A DNA stretch of 64,000 bases, taken from the NCBI GenBank assembly GCA_944472155.2, contig OX235277.1, forward strand, positions 25,182,804-25,246,803, read 5' to 3'. Positions 34,701 through 47,826 of the stretch are shown piece after piece. The position numbers and the translations under genes are program-made. Below the pieces are notes generated by a model. It ran no database searches and was not told the origin of the DNA. It saw only the letters and a program-made list of their open reading frames with translations. Source of the DNA: Trichobilharzia szidati. Taxonomy: Eukaryota; Platyhelminthes; Trematoda; Strigeidida; Schistosomatidae. The first letter of the stretch is position 1. The number at the start of each line of letters is the position of its first letter.

Positions 34701-35296
34701 ATAAACATAAATGGATAACAAATTTACTTCTAAATGTATAATCCAGAGACATCTGTGGTAAACAAATGTGTAAACGAGAATAAACAACTTGCATCGGCGC
34801 CTTAGAATTCACAATCCGTATTTGTTGTTAACAATTTCACTGACACTGACTCCACATAAGCTTATCTCACCGAAAATTCAAAAACAACTTCTGTCTATAA
34901 TCTTAGAAGTGACGCCGTTTGAAAACTGATAGATGACACTCCTTATTGAAATTCAAAACATATTGCCTGATTTTAAACTTATCTGCATTGTATTTTATCA
35001 GACTTAATATCAGGCTGAAGGTAATGTAGCAGTGATTGATATCAGTGCATCGAAACCACTAACGTTGTAAAGCTGTACTACTTGCTGGGCAAATGAAGAT
35101 GACAGCCTGCTTGTCTCCCACCAATATGCAGACTAATTCTAAAGAAACAGACTATTCACTGTTCACTGACATTGACATGAGATGAACAGGAGAAACAAGG
35201 CTAGTAGGAAAATAATGACAATATAACGTGACATGGTGTAAAGTTTGAAGGGATAGATTCAAAACATTACAAAAGCAAGTACCGAACTCAGATAAT
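31790..35296 (+). repeat. 3,507-bp tandem unit A (non-coding)
   Basis: Matches 35297-38803 base for base over almost all its length. For example, the short frames 31922-32149 and 34232-34465 recur exactly 3,507 bp downstream. It holds AT-rich sequence, TTAG-rich stretches near 33890-34160 and a core repeat at its end. No credible gene. Confidence 0.92.
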
Positions 35297-38200
35297 CAGT
35301 GTGTTACAGGTGAAATAATACCGGAAACTGTTCGAAACTAGTTAGTTAGGCAAATAATCAATCCATGTGGAGAATAGAAAGGAGAGTGCATCTCTGATCC
35401 TCTCAACATGTACCAAAAAGCCCACATCTCAAGGGAACAAATGTCTACAATACTGACATTCCCAGATATCTTGTCGATACACACACCATGAGGTCGACGT
35501 TATGAAATCCTTCGAATTATTTGTAGACAATACAGTGCACTTCTCCTCATGTTTGCTAAAGCAATCACTGTAAAACACTTGAAACCCAATTTCTGTGTTC
35601 AGAAAGGAACAGCTATCAGTCCTTCCTTGTTTGCTCTGACAACTGGATGCCTTCATTCTCTTCTTGATTCAGTTGAATAATTATTGACTGTAAACTCTTC
35701 TCTTCCTTTGATAAACCGTTATTCTACTTGTTTCTTGTTTCTGTGATTTGAGTTGGATCAACAAAAGTGCTAATCAATTTGTTAGTTACTCATCGTCTTA
35801 CTCACCCCTTGTCTTTATTAGTTAACTCCTTCGCCATTTTTAACAAACTTCTAATTTGTTCAAACTAAGTCTTTTTTAGCATGAGTCATATAAATACAAT
35901 TTCTTGGGAGTGCTTATTATAGTTGTAATCTCCTGTCAACTATCATTTTGTATGTAACATTTGAAAATAATTGAAAGGCATTCTGTACATCAACTCAAGA
36001 ATTTGTTTTACCTGTACGGCGCTGGTAATAAGCCAAAGAGTTAGGTGATGGTATCGTCTTATTCTGCACCAGCCAATGTTCATGGTTTATTCAAATTCAT
36101 AAAGGGGAATAAGTGCGTGAAATCAATGAATTATTTAATACAATTTTGATCTGGAACTGACACGAGTTAGATAACCACTGAAGGCCGACAAGGAGTACTG
36201 GAAAGCTGCTTTGTCCTAGTGTGGGTCTCCGTGGCAGCATACACCTACCATAGTGCAAACATCAGACCTCCCAGTTAGAAGATAATCTCGTAGACCATTC
36301 AGCTACTTGAATCCGACTCAATTGACAGTCCATGAATTCCAAATTCTACCAATTTCTTGTTTTACAGCGATAACAAGCCAATATCACCTGTGAGTATTTC
36401 TCATCACGTATGACATTGTAGAGCCATTTATTGGTAGCGACTTCTTACCAGAACCCCAGGCGGCGTCGTCCTTCAGAATGTAAGCTCGTGATCGAACTTA
36501 AACTGAATCAATTCGCTACAAATTGACTCTTCTAAATTACTTATTAATTAAATGGCTAGATTAGTTATTAAGTGGGTTATTGAAATATAATGGCGAATAT
36601 TTGTAGCTCAAATCGTTGATTTACGTCAAGTGGCGTCCTCTGAGCTGGATGGTTTATTTGAAAAGCTTCCGTTGTCTTAGTGTATAACAACTTCACCGCA
36701 TGCTTCAATTTGAATTCAGCTTTCAGAATTTCCCTGGAGATTATTAGTCATCCCATCTGGTAATCTTGAACGTCAGCGGTTGTTCCTGTGTATTTTCTCA
36801 CTCACCATTCCACTTGTATTGGTTGGTAGTTATTTTCCCCTCAACAACGAAATGAAGACGAAACCAACATAATTTAGAAGATCAATTGCAACAACTGTGA
36901 TAAAATTGACGCCCTCTTCTAATTCTTCACATTCATGAACATGACTTGGCTGTCAAAAGATACGATATCCACTCCCTGATATCACTGTATAAAGACAACC
37001 GTGGACACCTATTCGATTGGGATAGAGGAAATACCAAAGACACCAGAGAACTTTAGGAATCCGCATATTCACGTGAATCAGCTGTCAACAGACACATGCA
37101 CAAACACATAGATATGATTCACTAATCCATAAGTAGGAAATCACATAAAAGAAGGTTACATTTCAGGTAAAAAGAGCAATGAAAGCCAATGCAACAAGAA
37201 CAATCACTGACATCCAAGGTGACCAGATGAGATGACTAATAAACTCGTGCAGATATTTGAAGGCTCACTCCAAATTGAATTATGCGCTGAAGATGTTGCA
37301 CAGGAAGACAACGGAAGCTTCTCAACTAAACCATGCAAATCAGGGGATATAATAAGTACAGTAAGTAGTCAGTTATTTCCTTAGATAGGGAGTCGATGAG
37401 TAAAGTCGTTAGTTAGTTATTGTTTTAAATATACATTCAGTTAGTTAATAAGTTTTTTGTTCACCTATTAACTAAGGAGAGTAATAAGGGAGGAGATAAA
37501 CTTGTAATTGATCAAGTAATGCAGTTACTTATTTAGTTATTTAGTAATTAGGTTTTGAGTTGAGCAAGCTAACAATTAAGTTATTAAGTAATTTATTTAT
37601 TTTATAATATAGTTAGTTACTTATTAATTACTTGGCTTATTAGTGATTTATTTAGTTAGTTAACTTCAACTGAACGAGTCGTTCCATATGAGACTTTGAC
37701 AGGAACACTTTCTTTGAATTCTAACGATATAAATCTGGTTAGCATTTCTGAAGTAGGTAAAGTTGATTTCTATTGCTGGATTCTTTTGGTGAAACTCGAA
37801 TGTCCAAGGCAGTGAGCCACACCGCCACTGCAGATTCATCAGTAGGCATTACCACCTTATTACATAAACACATGGTTTTGTGTGAAGTGATGTAATTAAT
37901 CATGACAGATGCGCACAGAGGGATTAAGACCATGAAAGAAGGCATGACTGTATAAGCTTCTTCTGATGCCACACTTCTGCCTTCTCTAATTCCATAGCTG
38001 ATGTTTGAAGTTTATATATGAATCAGAGATGTAATGATCATCTCAGGTGGTCCTTCACCGCACTGTTAACATGAAAAGAGTAGGTTGTGAATCAAAGATG
38101 ATCAGTGTTGACCAGATCTTCACTAGGTGTTCTTATTACAACTCACAGAACACCTAAATATTGTTAGTGAATTCATACTGATAATTATAATACCTCATTG

Positions 38201-38803
38201 TGCTGATATAAACATAAATGGATAACAAATTTACTTCTAAATGTATAATCCAGAGACATCTGTGGTAAACAAATGTGTAAACGAGAATAAACAACTTGCA
38301 TCGGCGCCTTAGAATTCACAATCCGTATTTGTTGTTAACAATTTCACTGACACTGACTCCACATAAGCTTATCTCACCGAAAATTCAAAAACAACTTCTG
38401 TCTATAATCTTAGAAGTGACGCCGTTTGAAAACTGATAGATGACACTCCTTATTGAAATTCAAAACATATTGCCTGATTTTAAACTTATCTGCATTGTAT
38501 TTTATCAGACTTAATATCAGGCTGAAGGTAATGTAGCAGTGATTGATATCAGTGCATCGAAACCACTAACGTTGTAAAGCTGTACTACTTGCTGGGCAAA
38601 TGAAGATGACAGCCTGCTTGTCTCCCACCAATATGCAGACTAATTCTAAAGAAACAGACTATTCACTGTTCACTGACATTGACATGAGGTGAACAGGAGA
38701 AACAAGGCTAGTAGGAAAATAATGACAATATAACGTGACATGGTGTAAAGTTTGAAGGGATAGATTCAAAACATTACAAAAGCAAGTACCGAACTCAGAT
38801 AAT
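35297..38803 (+). repeat. 3,507-bp tandem unit B
   Basis: Near-identical to unit A; one difference seen is GACATGAGGTGAACAGG at 38682 against GACATGAGATGAACAGG at 35175. It ends in a core repeat (38127-38577), after which similarity to unit A drops. Confidence 0.92.
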
Positions 38804-41343
38804 CAGTGTGTAACAGGTGAAATAATACCAGAAACTGTTCGAAACTAGTTAGTCAGGCGAATCGTCAATCCATGTGGAGAACAGAAAGAAGAGCACATCT
38901 CCGATGCTCTCATCATGTACCTAGAAGCCTACGTCTCAAGCGAACAAATGCCTACCAGACTGACATTGCCAGATATCTTGTTGATACACACACCATGAGG
39001 TGGAGATCATGAAATCCTTCCAAATTATCTATAGACAATATAGTGCAATTCTCTGCATGCTGACTAGAGCAATCACTGTCAAACGCTTGAAACCCAATTT
39101 CTGTATTCAGAAAGACACAGTTATCAGTCTCTCCTTGCTCTGAAAACTAGATACCTTCAACTCTCTCCTTGATTCAGTTGAATAATCATTGGCTGTAACC
39201 TCTTCTCCTCCGCTTACTAACCGTAACTCTGTTTGTATCTTGTTTCTGTGATTTCAGTTGGATCAATCAAATTGCTACTCAATTTATTAGTTACTCACCG
39301 TCTTACTCACCCCTTGTCTTTGTTACTTAACTCCTTTGCCATTTTAAGCAAACATTTATTTTTATTCTACCTTAAACTTTCTGAGTAGAAGTCATTATTA
39401 TGATTTGCAATAGTCGTTTTTCGCAATGACCGAATTACAGGAAATCAACCAGCAACACAGAGACAGGGATGAATTTAGGAATTTGTGTTTGGCGGAATTT
39501 TCTTGCAATTCATATAATAAATATTGACAAATAACAGTAAGTATTTTAAACAATACAGTGATAGAAATTGTCAATCACCACAGTCATCTGAATACCATTT
39601 CTTGCAAGTGTTTATCACGTCTGTAATCTCCTGTGAACTATCATTTTGTACGAAACATCTTCAAATAATTGAAAGGCATTCTGTACATCAAATCAATCAT
39701 TTGTTAAGGCTGCACGACGCTGGTGAGACGCCAACGAGTTAGGGGTGATGATATCGTCTTATTATGCACCATCCACTGTTCATGCTTTATTCAAATTCAT
39801 AAAGCGGACTAAGTGCATGAAATCAATATATTACTTAGTAGAATTTTGATCTGGAGCTGACACCAGTTAGATAAACAGTGAAGGCCCATAAGGAGTATTG
39901 GAAAGCTGTTTAGTCCTAGTGTGGGTCTTCACACTAGAATACACCAACCATAGTGCAAACATCAGACTTTCCAGTTACAAGGGGATCTCGTAGACCATTC
40001 AGCTACTTGGACCCGATTCAATTGACAGTCCATGAATTGCAAATTCTACCGATTTCTGCTTTCAAAGAAATCACCAGCCAATATCCCCTGTGAGTATTTG
40101 TCATCACGTATGACATTGTAGAGCCATTTATTGGTAGCGACTTCTTAACAGAACCCCAGGAGACGTCGTACTTCAGAATGTAAGCTCGTGATCGAACTTG
40201 AATTGAATCAATTCGCTACAAATTAACGCTTCTAAATTACTTATGAATTAGTAGCTAGATTAGTTATTTAGTGGGTTATTGAAATATAATGGAGAATATT
40301 TGTAGCTCAAATCGTTGATTTTAGTAAAGTGGCTTCCTCTGAGCTTGATGCTTTATTTGGTAAGCTTCCGTTGTCTTACTGTATAACAACTTCAGCGCAT
40401 GCTTCAACTTGAATTCAGCTTTCAGAATTTCCCTGGAGTTTATTTGTCATCCCACCTGGTAATCTTGGACGTCACTCGCCATTCCACTTGTATTGGTTGG
40501 TATTCATTTTCCCCTCAACAACAAAATGAAGACGAAACCAGGATAATTTAGGAGATGAATTGCAACAACTGTAATGAAAGTGGGACGCCCTCTTCTAATT
40601 CTTCACATCCATGAACATAACTTGGTTGTCAAAAGATACGATATCCACTCCCTGATATCACTGTATAAAGACAACCGTGGACACCTATTCGATTGGGATA
40701 GAGGAAATACCGAAAACGCTAGAGAACTTTAGGAAGCCGCATATTCACGTGAATCGGCAGTCAACAGACACATGCACACACACATAGATATGATTCACTA
40801 ATCCATAATTAAGAGATCACATAAAAGAAGATTAAATTTCAGATGAAAAATCCAATGAAAACCAATACAAGTGGACTGGAAGATGATAAAATACACAAGA
40901 ACAATCACTGACGCTCAAGGTGACCAGATGGGAGGACTAATAAACTCCTTAGGAATTCGAAAAGCTTACTCAAAATTGAAGTATGCGCTGAAGATGTTGC
41001 ACAGAAAGACAACGGAAGTTTCTCAACTAAACCATGCAACTCATAGGATATAAGTACACTAAGTGGTCGGTTATTCAGCTAGATAGGGAGTCGATGAGTA
41101 AAGTCTTCAATTAGTTATTACTTTAAATAAACATTCAGTTAGTAAATAAGTTTTTTGTTCAACTATTAACTAAAGACGGTATTGAGGAAAGAGACAAACT
41201 TGTAAATGATCAAGTAATGAAGTAATTTAGTTAGTTATTTAGTAATTAGGTTTTGAATTGAGCCAGCTAACAAGTATGTACTTGAGTGAGTTATTTATTT
41301 ATTGACTGGGTCATTAGGCCAGTTAGTTGATTGGTTGGTTAAC
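38804..41343 (+). repeat. Unit C, diverged third copy of the 3.5-kb unit (first part)
   Basis: Follows the order of units A and B at roughly 90 percent similarity by eye, with small indels. The unit is then broken by the TTAG tract and by retroelement insertions, and resumes at about 43886-43972 and 45056. Confidence 0.85.
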
Positions 41344-41582
<239 letters not shown>

Positions 41583-41599
41583 TTGCATAGCTGATTATT

Positions 41600-42442
41600 T
41601 ACTTAGCAATCCAGTTATTTACTTATTATGTACAATTTCGGACAGATACCTAGACTACTATTCAGCACACCCTTTTACCACCAAAGTAACTGTGGCCAAG
41701 AATCTGATCAGCAGAGCCAAACGTCTAGTTCCTAAGGAGGAAGAGATTAGCATGGAACTGAAATTGGTTCAATCCACTCTTGAGTCAAGTAATTATCCTA
41801 AATACCTTCATAAATAGATATTTAAAATGTGAAGATAATGATGGATCAAAACCTGTTGCTAAGAACTGGGTCAATACAGCGGTGATTCCTTACCACAAAG
41901 AAACATCCGATGAGATAAAGCGCATCCTTAACGATCATAACAGAAGAGCGTATTTTCGTGCAACTAATACCTTACGCTCATCAGTGGTGAAGGTTAAGGT
42001 TAAAATAGAAGAAGAAAACTTGTAGAAGTGTCCATACCAGATCACTTTGGGGGACTGTAACGCCTTATATGTACGAGTAACATCCACACAGGTAAATATA
42101 AGAGTGAAGAGCATAAAAAATGTCTAAAAGTGGTTCCCAAGACCTCTGGAGACTTAAAGAAGCTAAAAAACAAATCAGCCATTGCATTGTTTTCTATAGA
42201 AACGGGATACAAAATCGACTTTTGTTTCTTATAAAGAAAGATTGACTGCAGAAGCCCTGCATATTTGGGTGAATCCCAGTAGGTTGAACAAGCGTGAAGG
42301 TGTGATGTTAGCTGATGCATGGCAAATCCTGATTAATAAATAAAAACTGGATATGTATCAACAACTAATTATACAATTTTGTTTATTATACATGTTGATA
42401 CCTGTTTGATGATTCATATGACTGGACAAAGTTTTTAAAAAC
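41600..42442 (+). pseudogene. Penelope-like element 1, decayed (RT end and GIY-YIG remnant); continues at 43671
   Basis: Translation gives VTVAKNLISRAKRLVPKEEE and QSTLESSNYPKYLHK, then VNTAVIPYHKETSDEIKRIL and FRATNTLRSSV. These align with the linker before the endonuclease of the second copy (VVIPYKEGTSEALRRIL, FKPTNSIRNKL). The GIY-YIG domain itself is degraded, with several stops. The 3' part, after the nested insertion, is 43671-43885. Confidence 0.75.
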
Positions 42443-42456
42443 AAGAGATGTCCCCC
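42443..42456. repeat. Left 14-bp target duplication of Penelope-like element 2
   Basis: AAGAGATGTCCCCC occurs here and at 43657-43670, flanking the second Penelope-like copy. Length is in the usual range for Penelope insertions. Confidence 0.8.
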
Positions 42457-43478
42457 ACCCCAAAAGTATGGTGGAGGTACGTAGACGACACATTCACTGT
42501 ACTTAGAACACAAGATGTAGATAGATTTTTCGAACATATCAACTCTAAGGTTGAAGCAATTCAATTCACTTATGAATTGGAAAATCAGGAAGGGGAGCTC
42601 CCAATGTTAGATTGTAACGTAATGAGGAAAGAAGATGGGAAGTTAAACACTAGTGTTTACAGGAAACTCACACACTCCGATCATCCCATCCTATGTCAGT
42701 AAAAATAGGATTGGTGAAATGTTTAAATGACAGAGCACAAAAATTAAGTAGTACCAAAGAAAATCTAAAACAGGAACTAACACACATAAAAGAAGCCTTA
42801 AAACTTAATAATTACCCGGATAAATTAGTCAGGAAATATGTAAAGAAAAGTAAAAATAAAATAAATAATGATAGTAGTGATAGTGATAATAACAATAATA
42901 ATGATAGTGATAATAATAATAATATTAATGACGACACCAACAATAAAGAATCTAAATCATCAGTAGTAATTCCATACAAGGAAGGAACCTCGGAAGCCTT
43001 ACGCAGAATTCTTAACAAGGCAGGAATAAAAACGGCATTCAAACCCACAAACTCAATTAGAAACAAGCTTTGTCGGTTAAAGGATCCTGTAGAGCCTTTA
43101 AAACAAAACAATTTAGTTTATCTAATACCCTGCAATGATTGTCAGGTCAAATACATAGGTCAAACTAGTAGAACAGGGGCAGTCAGACTAGCTGAACATA
43201 AAAACCTAGCAAAATCTAGATTGGTTGACCCGAATAAGATAAGAAATCTAGAGAATAGTTCAGCTATAGCACTACATGCAGTCACACACAACTATACAAT
43301 AGGATGGGATAGGATGACAGTTTTAAAATCTAATGTCACAGGGTATAGGGAGAGATTGATAACAGAAGCTTTGTTTATCGAATCAACTACAAATACATGT
43401 AATAGGAATGATTCATCACCTGTCCCCGATATTTGGAAAATTCTACTACCCATACGACGAATAGGAGAGAACAAATAA
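42457..43478 (+). pseudogene. Penelope-type RT (C-terminal part) and GIY-YIG endonuclease, one frameshift
   Basis: The first frame (to about 42690) has VWWRYVDDTFTVL, where YVDD is the RT catalytic box, then ELPMLDCNVMRKEDG and VYRKLTHSDHP. A short deletion changes the frame near 42690. The second frame (42693-43478) has KCLNDRAQKLSS, an Asn/Asp/Ser-rich linker of about 35 residues, VVIPYKEGTSEALRRIL, and a GIY-YIG core NLVYLIPCNDC and KYIGQTSRTG, followed by a RLAEHKNLAK helix, an H-x4-H-like ALHAVTHNY and ERLITEALFIE with the conserved Glu. RT plus GIY-YIG is diagnostic of Penelope-like elements. Its 5' half is absent, so it cannot encode a complete RT. Confidence 0.87.
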
Positions 43479-43656
43479 AACTATAAAACCCAAGTGTCAA
43501 AGTCGTGTGATCACAACTGATATGATTATGAACAATAAATTTTGTTCGAAACGTCATCCAGTAAATAATACTGTTTCACTGTGTGATATACCTAATAAAC
43601 AAACTAATATGGAATTACTTACTACCACAGTGCCCAAGTTTTACACATATATTAAT
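42457..43656 (+). mobile_element. Penelope-like element 2, 5'-truncated, nested in Penelope-like element 1
   Basis: It starts inside the RT domain and ends after a 3' untranslated region that contains a TTCGAAACGTCA motif. It is bounded by the 14-bp direct repeats. Same orientation and family as the surrounding element 1. Confidence 0.8.
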
Positions 43657-43670
43657 AAGAGATGTCCCCC

Positions 43671-43885
43671 TTTTTATATGTAAACCTCTGTTATGTTAAT
43701 TTCGATAAATTTCCCTGAAGAAGTTCGGACCAGATCGCCGAACACAAGAAACGTTGGAATTAATCATTTAAATTTCGCTGAGATTTTACCAAAATATTTT
43801 ATACAAATGTCTATTTCTAAATCGGCGCCCACTTATTTTGGAACTACTCGCTCAAATCTTGATCAAAGGTCGTTTGAAATTATGT
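43671..43885 (+). mobile_element. 3' end of Penelope-like element 1
   Basis: Resumes after the nested copy. It contains CCTGAAGAAGTTCGGACC and GAAACGTTGG, a 3' untranslated motif pair often seen in such elements. Unit C sequence resumes at about 43886. Confidence 0.6.
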
Positions 43886-43972
43886 AATTAGATTAGCTAT
43901 TTATTTAGACAGTTAACTTCAACTGAACGCTTCGTTCCATATGAGATTTTGATGGGAACACTTTATTTATTT

Positions 43973-45055
43973 CTGTCCTCAGGAACTGTGCTGATATTTT
44001 GTGTTACCCTCTTACTAATATTTTTAATGCTTCCTTTTCCAGTAATGTTCTACCTTCTGCATGGAAAAACATTAAAATTATCCCTATACCAAAACAATCT
44101 TCTGGTACCGATATTGAATTTAGGCCTATTGCAATTACTTCTCCTTTTTTAAAATTGATGGAAAAACTACTTTTACTTCGTCTTGAACCTTCATTGAAAG
44201 CTTTTAATGACCCTAAGCAATTTGCATATAAACATGGTAGAAGTACCTTGGATGCTGCGGTTGTCTTATATCATAATGTTGTTTCTTGTTTAGACAAAGG
44301 TGCCAAATATGTTCGTGGTGCTTTCCTAGACTACACATCTGCGTTTGACTCTGTACCTAGGGGCATTTTATTAAATAAGCTTTCCTTGACGCACACAGCA
44401 TCCTGGGCTAAGAGTTGGTTGCATTCTTATTTTTCTGATAGAATGCAGTATACTGCATATAATGGCAAATCTTCTTCTGCTTTGCTTACAAAAGCCGGTG
44501 TTCCTCAAGGTGCCCTCCTCTCTCCTTTTCTTTTTTATTTCTTCCCACACGACCTGCCTCACTGAAACGAAACTAACTTTGTCAAATATGCTGATGATCT
44601 GACTGTATCACTGCCTATCACTTCCGAGTCTGACTGCTCCAAACTTAATAGCTTTCTGTTGGACATCAGCATGTGGTCTAAGTCAAATGGTCTTATGTTA
44701 AATCCTTCCAAATGTCAGGCAGTTAACTTTACCTTCAAGCATCGACGTGACATATATGAACTAGTTAGTTCCCATGATGCCTGTAGCATAGATGGCACAG
44801 AAATTGAAACCAAGTCAAGCATTAAATACCTTGGATTAGTTCTTTCCTCTGACCTTTCATGGTCATCCCACATTTTATTGATCTCTAAGAAAATGTTTCG
44901 TCTTACCTTCTACATTAAAAAGTTAAGACAACAAGGTATCAGCCAACCTTTAGTTCTGAAATTTTTAAACTCCTGTATTTTACCTATTGCACTTCATTGT
45001 TCTCCATTAATCTTTCCTGGGCTTCTTTAATACTGTTTTTGGAATAAAGCAAAAA
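43973..45055 (+). mobile_element. CR1/jockey-type non-LTR element, 5'-truncated, inserted in unit C
   Basis: The left junction follows GGGAACACTTTATTTATT and the right end is AAAAATTATTATT before AAATCTGGTTAG. Units A and B and the right arm show the unoccupied site (near 34200-34230, 37707-37737 and 55430). The ATT-repeat tail fits CR1-group elements. Confidence 0.8.
43999..45030 (+). pseudogene. Non-LTR reverse transcriptase (CR1-like), in-frame TGA
   Basis: RT motifs in order: FRPIAITS, FAYKHGRSTLDA, motif A FLDYTSAFDSVPR, motif B GVPQGALLSPFLF, motif C FVKYADDLTVSL, motif D SNGLMLNPSKCQ and KYLGLVLSSDLSW. The catalytic Asp residues are present. One in-frame TGA at 44563-44565 lies between motifs B and C, and the frame continues unchanged to 45030. 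The N-terminal endonuclease is missing (5' truncation). Motif spacing and YADD point to the CR1/jockey group. Dead copy. Confidence 0.87.
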
Positions 45056-45429
45056 TTATTATTAAATCTGGTTAGCTTTTCAAAAGTAGGCAAGGTTGAT
45101 TTCTATTGCTCAATTCTTTTGGTGAAACGCGAATGTCCAAGGCAATGAGCCACACTGCCACTGGAGATTCATCATTACACATTACCACCTTATTACATAA
45201 ACATACTGTTTGTGGAGCTATGCAATCTTCTCATGACAGATGTTCACAGATGGATTAAGACCATGAAAGAAGGCGTGACTGAATTAGCTCCTTCTGATGC
45301 CACACTTCTGCCTTCTCTAATTCCATAGCTGATGTTTGAAGTTTAAATATGAATCAAGGATGTAATGATCATCTCAGGTTGTCCTTCACTCCACAGTTAA
45401 CTGGAAAAGAGTAGGTTGTGAATTTAAGA

Positions 45430-45960
45430 TAAACATTGCCAACCAGATCTTCACTAGGTGTCCTTATTACAACTCATAGGACACCTAAATATTGTTAGTG
45501 AATTCATACTGATAATTATAATTTCTCATTAGGCTGGTATAAACACAAATGGATGACAATATTTACTTCAAAATATATAATCCAGAGACATCTGTGGTAA
45601 ACAAATATGTAAACGAGAATAAACAACTTCCCTCGACGCCCAAAAATTGACAATCTGTATTTGTTGTAAACAATTAAACTGACAATGAATCTACATAAGT
45701 TTATCTCACCGAAAATTCAAAAACAATTTCTGTTTTCTATTCATAGAAGTGACGCCATTTCAAGAATGACAGATGACACTCCTTATCGAAATTCAAAACG
45801 TGTCGCTTGATTTTAAATATCACTTAAATAAATTACAAACATACTATCGTATGAGATTTAATTCTCGTATGATAATACACACTGCTGAATGATAACACCA
45901 GATCGAAACCACTCATCTCAGATGGAAGTGACAGGAACAATTCTTGACAGTTTCACTCCT
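45430..45960 (+). repeat. Core repeat, copy in unit C
   Basis: Contains CATCTGTGGTAAACAAATATG, CTCACCGAAAATTCAAAAAC and CACTCCTTATCGAAATTC. The inverted partner is at 54625-55080. Confidence 0.75.
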
Positions 45961-46039
45961 TCGGTGCCTAGATCATCATACGCTCAACTGGTTGAATGAT
46001 ATTTCTACAGGAAGATTAGTTCAAGGCAGGGAAAATGAG

Positions 46040-46850
46040 GAGAATAAGGGGATAATCAATTGTTGACGCCTTAGAGATGTGTGAGAAATGGACTCATTCA
46101 GCACACACCATTCGATTTCTTCAAATGGAACAATACACCTTGGTTGTATACACAGTGTTGCCTACTTTCCACAGCCGTCTCAAAATTTTCTGCAGTATTC
46201 CTCAGTCGACTTTACGAATGCTGACCAGCTCTCTTCTCTTCCTAACACAGTTTCCAACATGCCAACTTGATACACACAACCAGCTCATCATTCCCCATTC
46301 GAGTTCTGCTTCGCACGTACATGTTACTCAGCTGGGTCTTCAGCAAGTGTCCAACCATCTCCAATTCCCTCTCTCTTTTTCCTAAGCAATCAGCTGTTGG
46401 CCAGCTGACTATTTGCCAGAGTTCCTCATTGTTAATCATTTCTGGTCGATAAGCTGATGTTCAGTATGATAAAGGTCTACATCAGGCCACTGAAGTCATT
46501 TCGGTGATACTCACCAAGTTAGGGAAGCATGGAATGCAACTGACTTGGTACCAGTTTTAAAAATCGTAGTATTGTACTTTGTACTTATTGTAACAGATTC
46601 GCGCACCGAGTTCCGAGTGGTGGAGGTGTCTCTTCTCTTTCTGATCCTCGAGTTGGCACCCTCATTCATACCACCTGTAGTTGAGATGACGCTACGCAGC
46701 CAAAAATGTAAAAAAGGTTCCATTCTTCCCTCAATGATAGTGATTGATCCCTGGGGTTATTGGTTTGTAATTTTCATCACCTCTGTTTCCTCTGTGCTTG
46801 CTTGAAATCCTCTTTTCTCTGCCTGCTGCCTCCTCAAACATGTTGATTCC
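46040..46850 (-). mobile_element. RTE relic, 3' fragment, left arm
   Basis: Minus-strand remnant of the RTE C-terminal region, same subfamily as 25740-26400. Its inverted partner 53760-54600 is in the right arm, so the insertion predates the inverted duplication. Confidence 0.75.
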
Positions 46851-47269
46851 TAGACACTGATCACCAAAAATTCAATAACAACTATTGTTTACATTCTTCG
46901 AAGTGACACCATTTCAAGAATCACAGACGACACTCCTTATTGAAATTCAAATCATATCGCTTGATTTAAGCGGATATGAGCCCTATTGTAGTACAGGCAA
47001 CCACTCAAGTCATAAAGCATCAGTACTTGGTAACTAAATAGAGGTGATGTGAACAATGGATGACGGTTTCTATCATTAGGGACCTAGATAATCATCTGCA
47101 TTACTTGTTGAATACCAGTTGCACAGGCGAATCAGTTCAAAGCCCTGAAAAGTATTCGCATTAAATTATTTCTAAAGAAAACTACGGATGAACCATTAAT
47201 TAATACCATAAAGATATGCGAAAATTTGAGATAATTCCGCTTCACTTAATACCTACCTACTAGTTGCGA

Positions 47270-47610
47270 AAAATGATGTCACATCCCACTGTTGTATTTA
47301 CCAATCTGAATGTAAGTACGGACACACATACACAGGAGAGAGGACTCATCGATCTCTGCAATTAAGAGCTAGCTTCCGAGCATATTCCTAAATGGCTCCA
47401 GAAATAAATGGAATCTTCAGAACCCATTAATGGTGGGAACAGGAGACTTGCCTCCTCTATTGAGAAACATATTACAGAGGAGACAGGAAATGAAATTGAC
47501 GTTAACACATTTTTAAACCTATCTATAAAACCTGTTTGGGGAGTGCGTATCGTAAATTTTGTGGAAGACCTAGCAATTAGAAAGTTTAAACCACCTTTAC
47601 GTGCTTAATC
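47270..47610 (+). pseudogene. Second Penelope-like family, GIY-YIG fragment, left arm
   Basis: Translated with one frameshift: CIYQSECKYGHTYTGERTHR and SLQLRA, then IPKWLQK, RRLASSIEKHITEETGNEID and LAIRKFKPPLRA. The Tyr-x-Gly-Glu and His-x-Pro-Lys-Trp pattern resembles the C-terminal endonuclease of Penelope elements other than the one at 41.6-43.9 kb. Partner at 52880-53250. Confidence 0.6.
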
Positions 47611-47789
47611 CAACAATTCGTCAGCACACTGAACCTATCTTTCTTGGTAGACTTTGTTTTGATACTAGCCAGGGTAGATCTACTATTACATCTGTTATTT
47701 GGTTTAGTGATCTTCATTGTTATTTTCACCTTGAATATATCCTTTTAACTTGACCTAAGTCTATTTTCTCACCTCTTAACTCTTTATTA

Positions 47790-47794
<5 letters not shown>

Positions 47795-47824
<30 letters not shown>
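47795..47824. repeat. (AT)15 microsatellite
   Basis: Perfect dinucleotide run, absent at the matching place in the right arm (near 52700). Confidence 0.95.

Positions 47825-47826
<2 letters not shown>

Noticed and set aside
31790..38803. CRISPR array or phage-like system
   Set aside because: Repeats are kilobase-sized with eukaryotic retroelements around. There are no short regularly spaced repeats and no cas-like genes.
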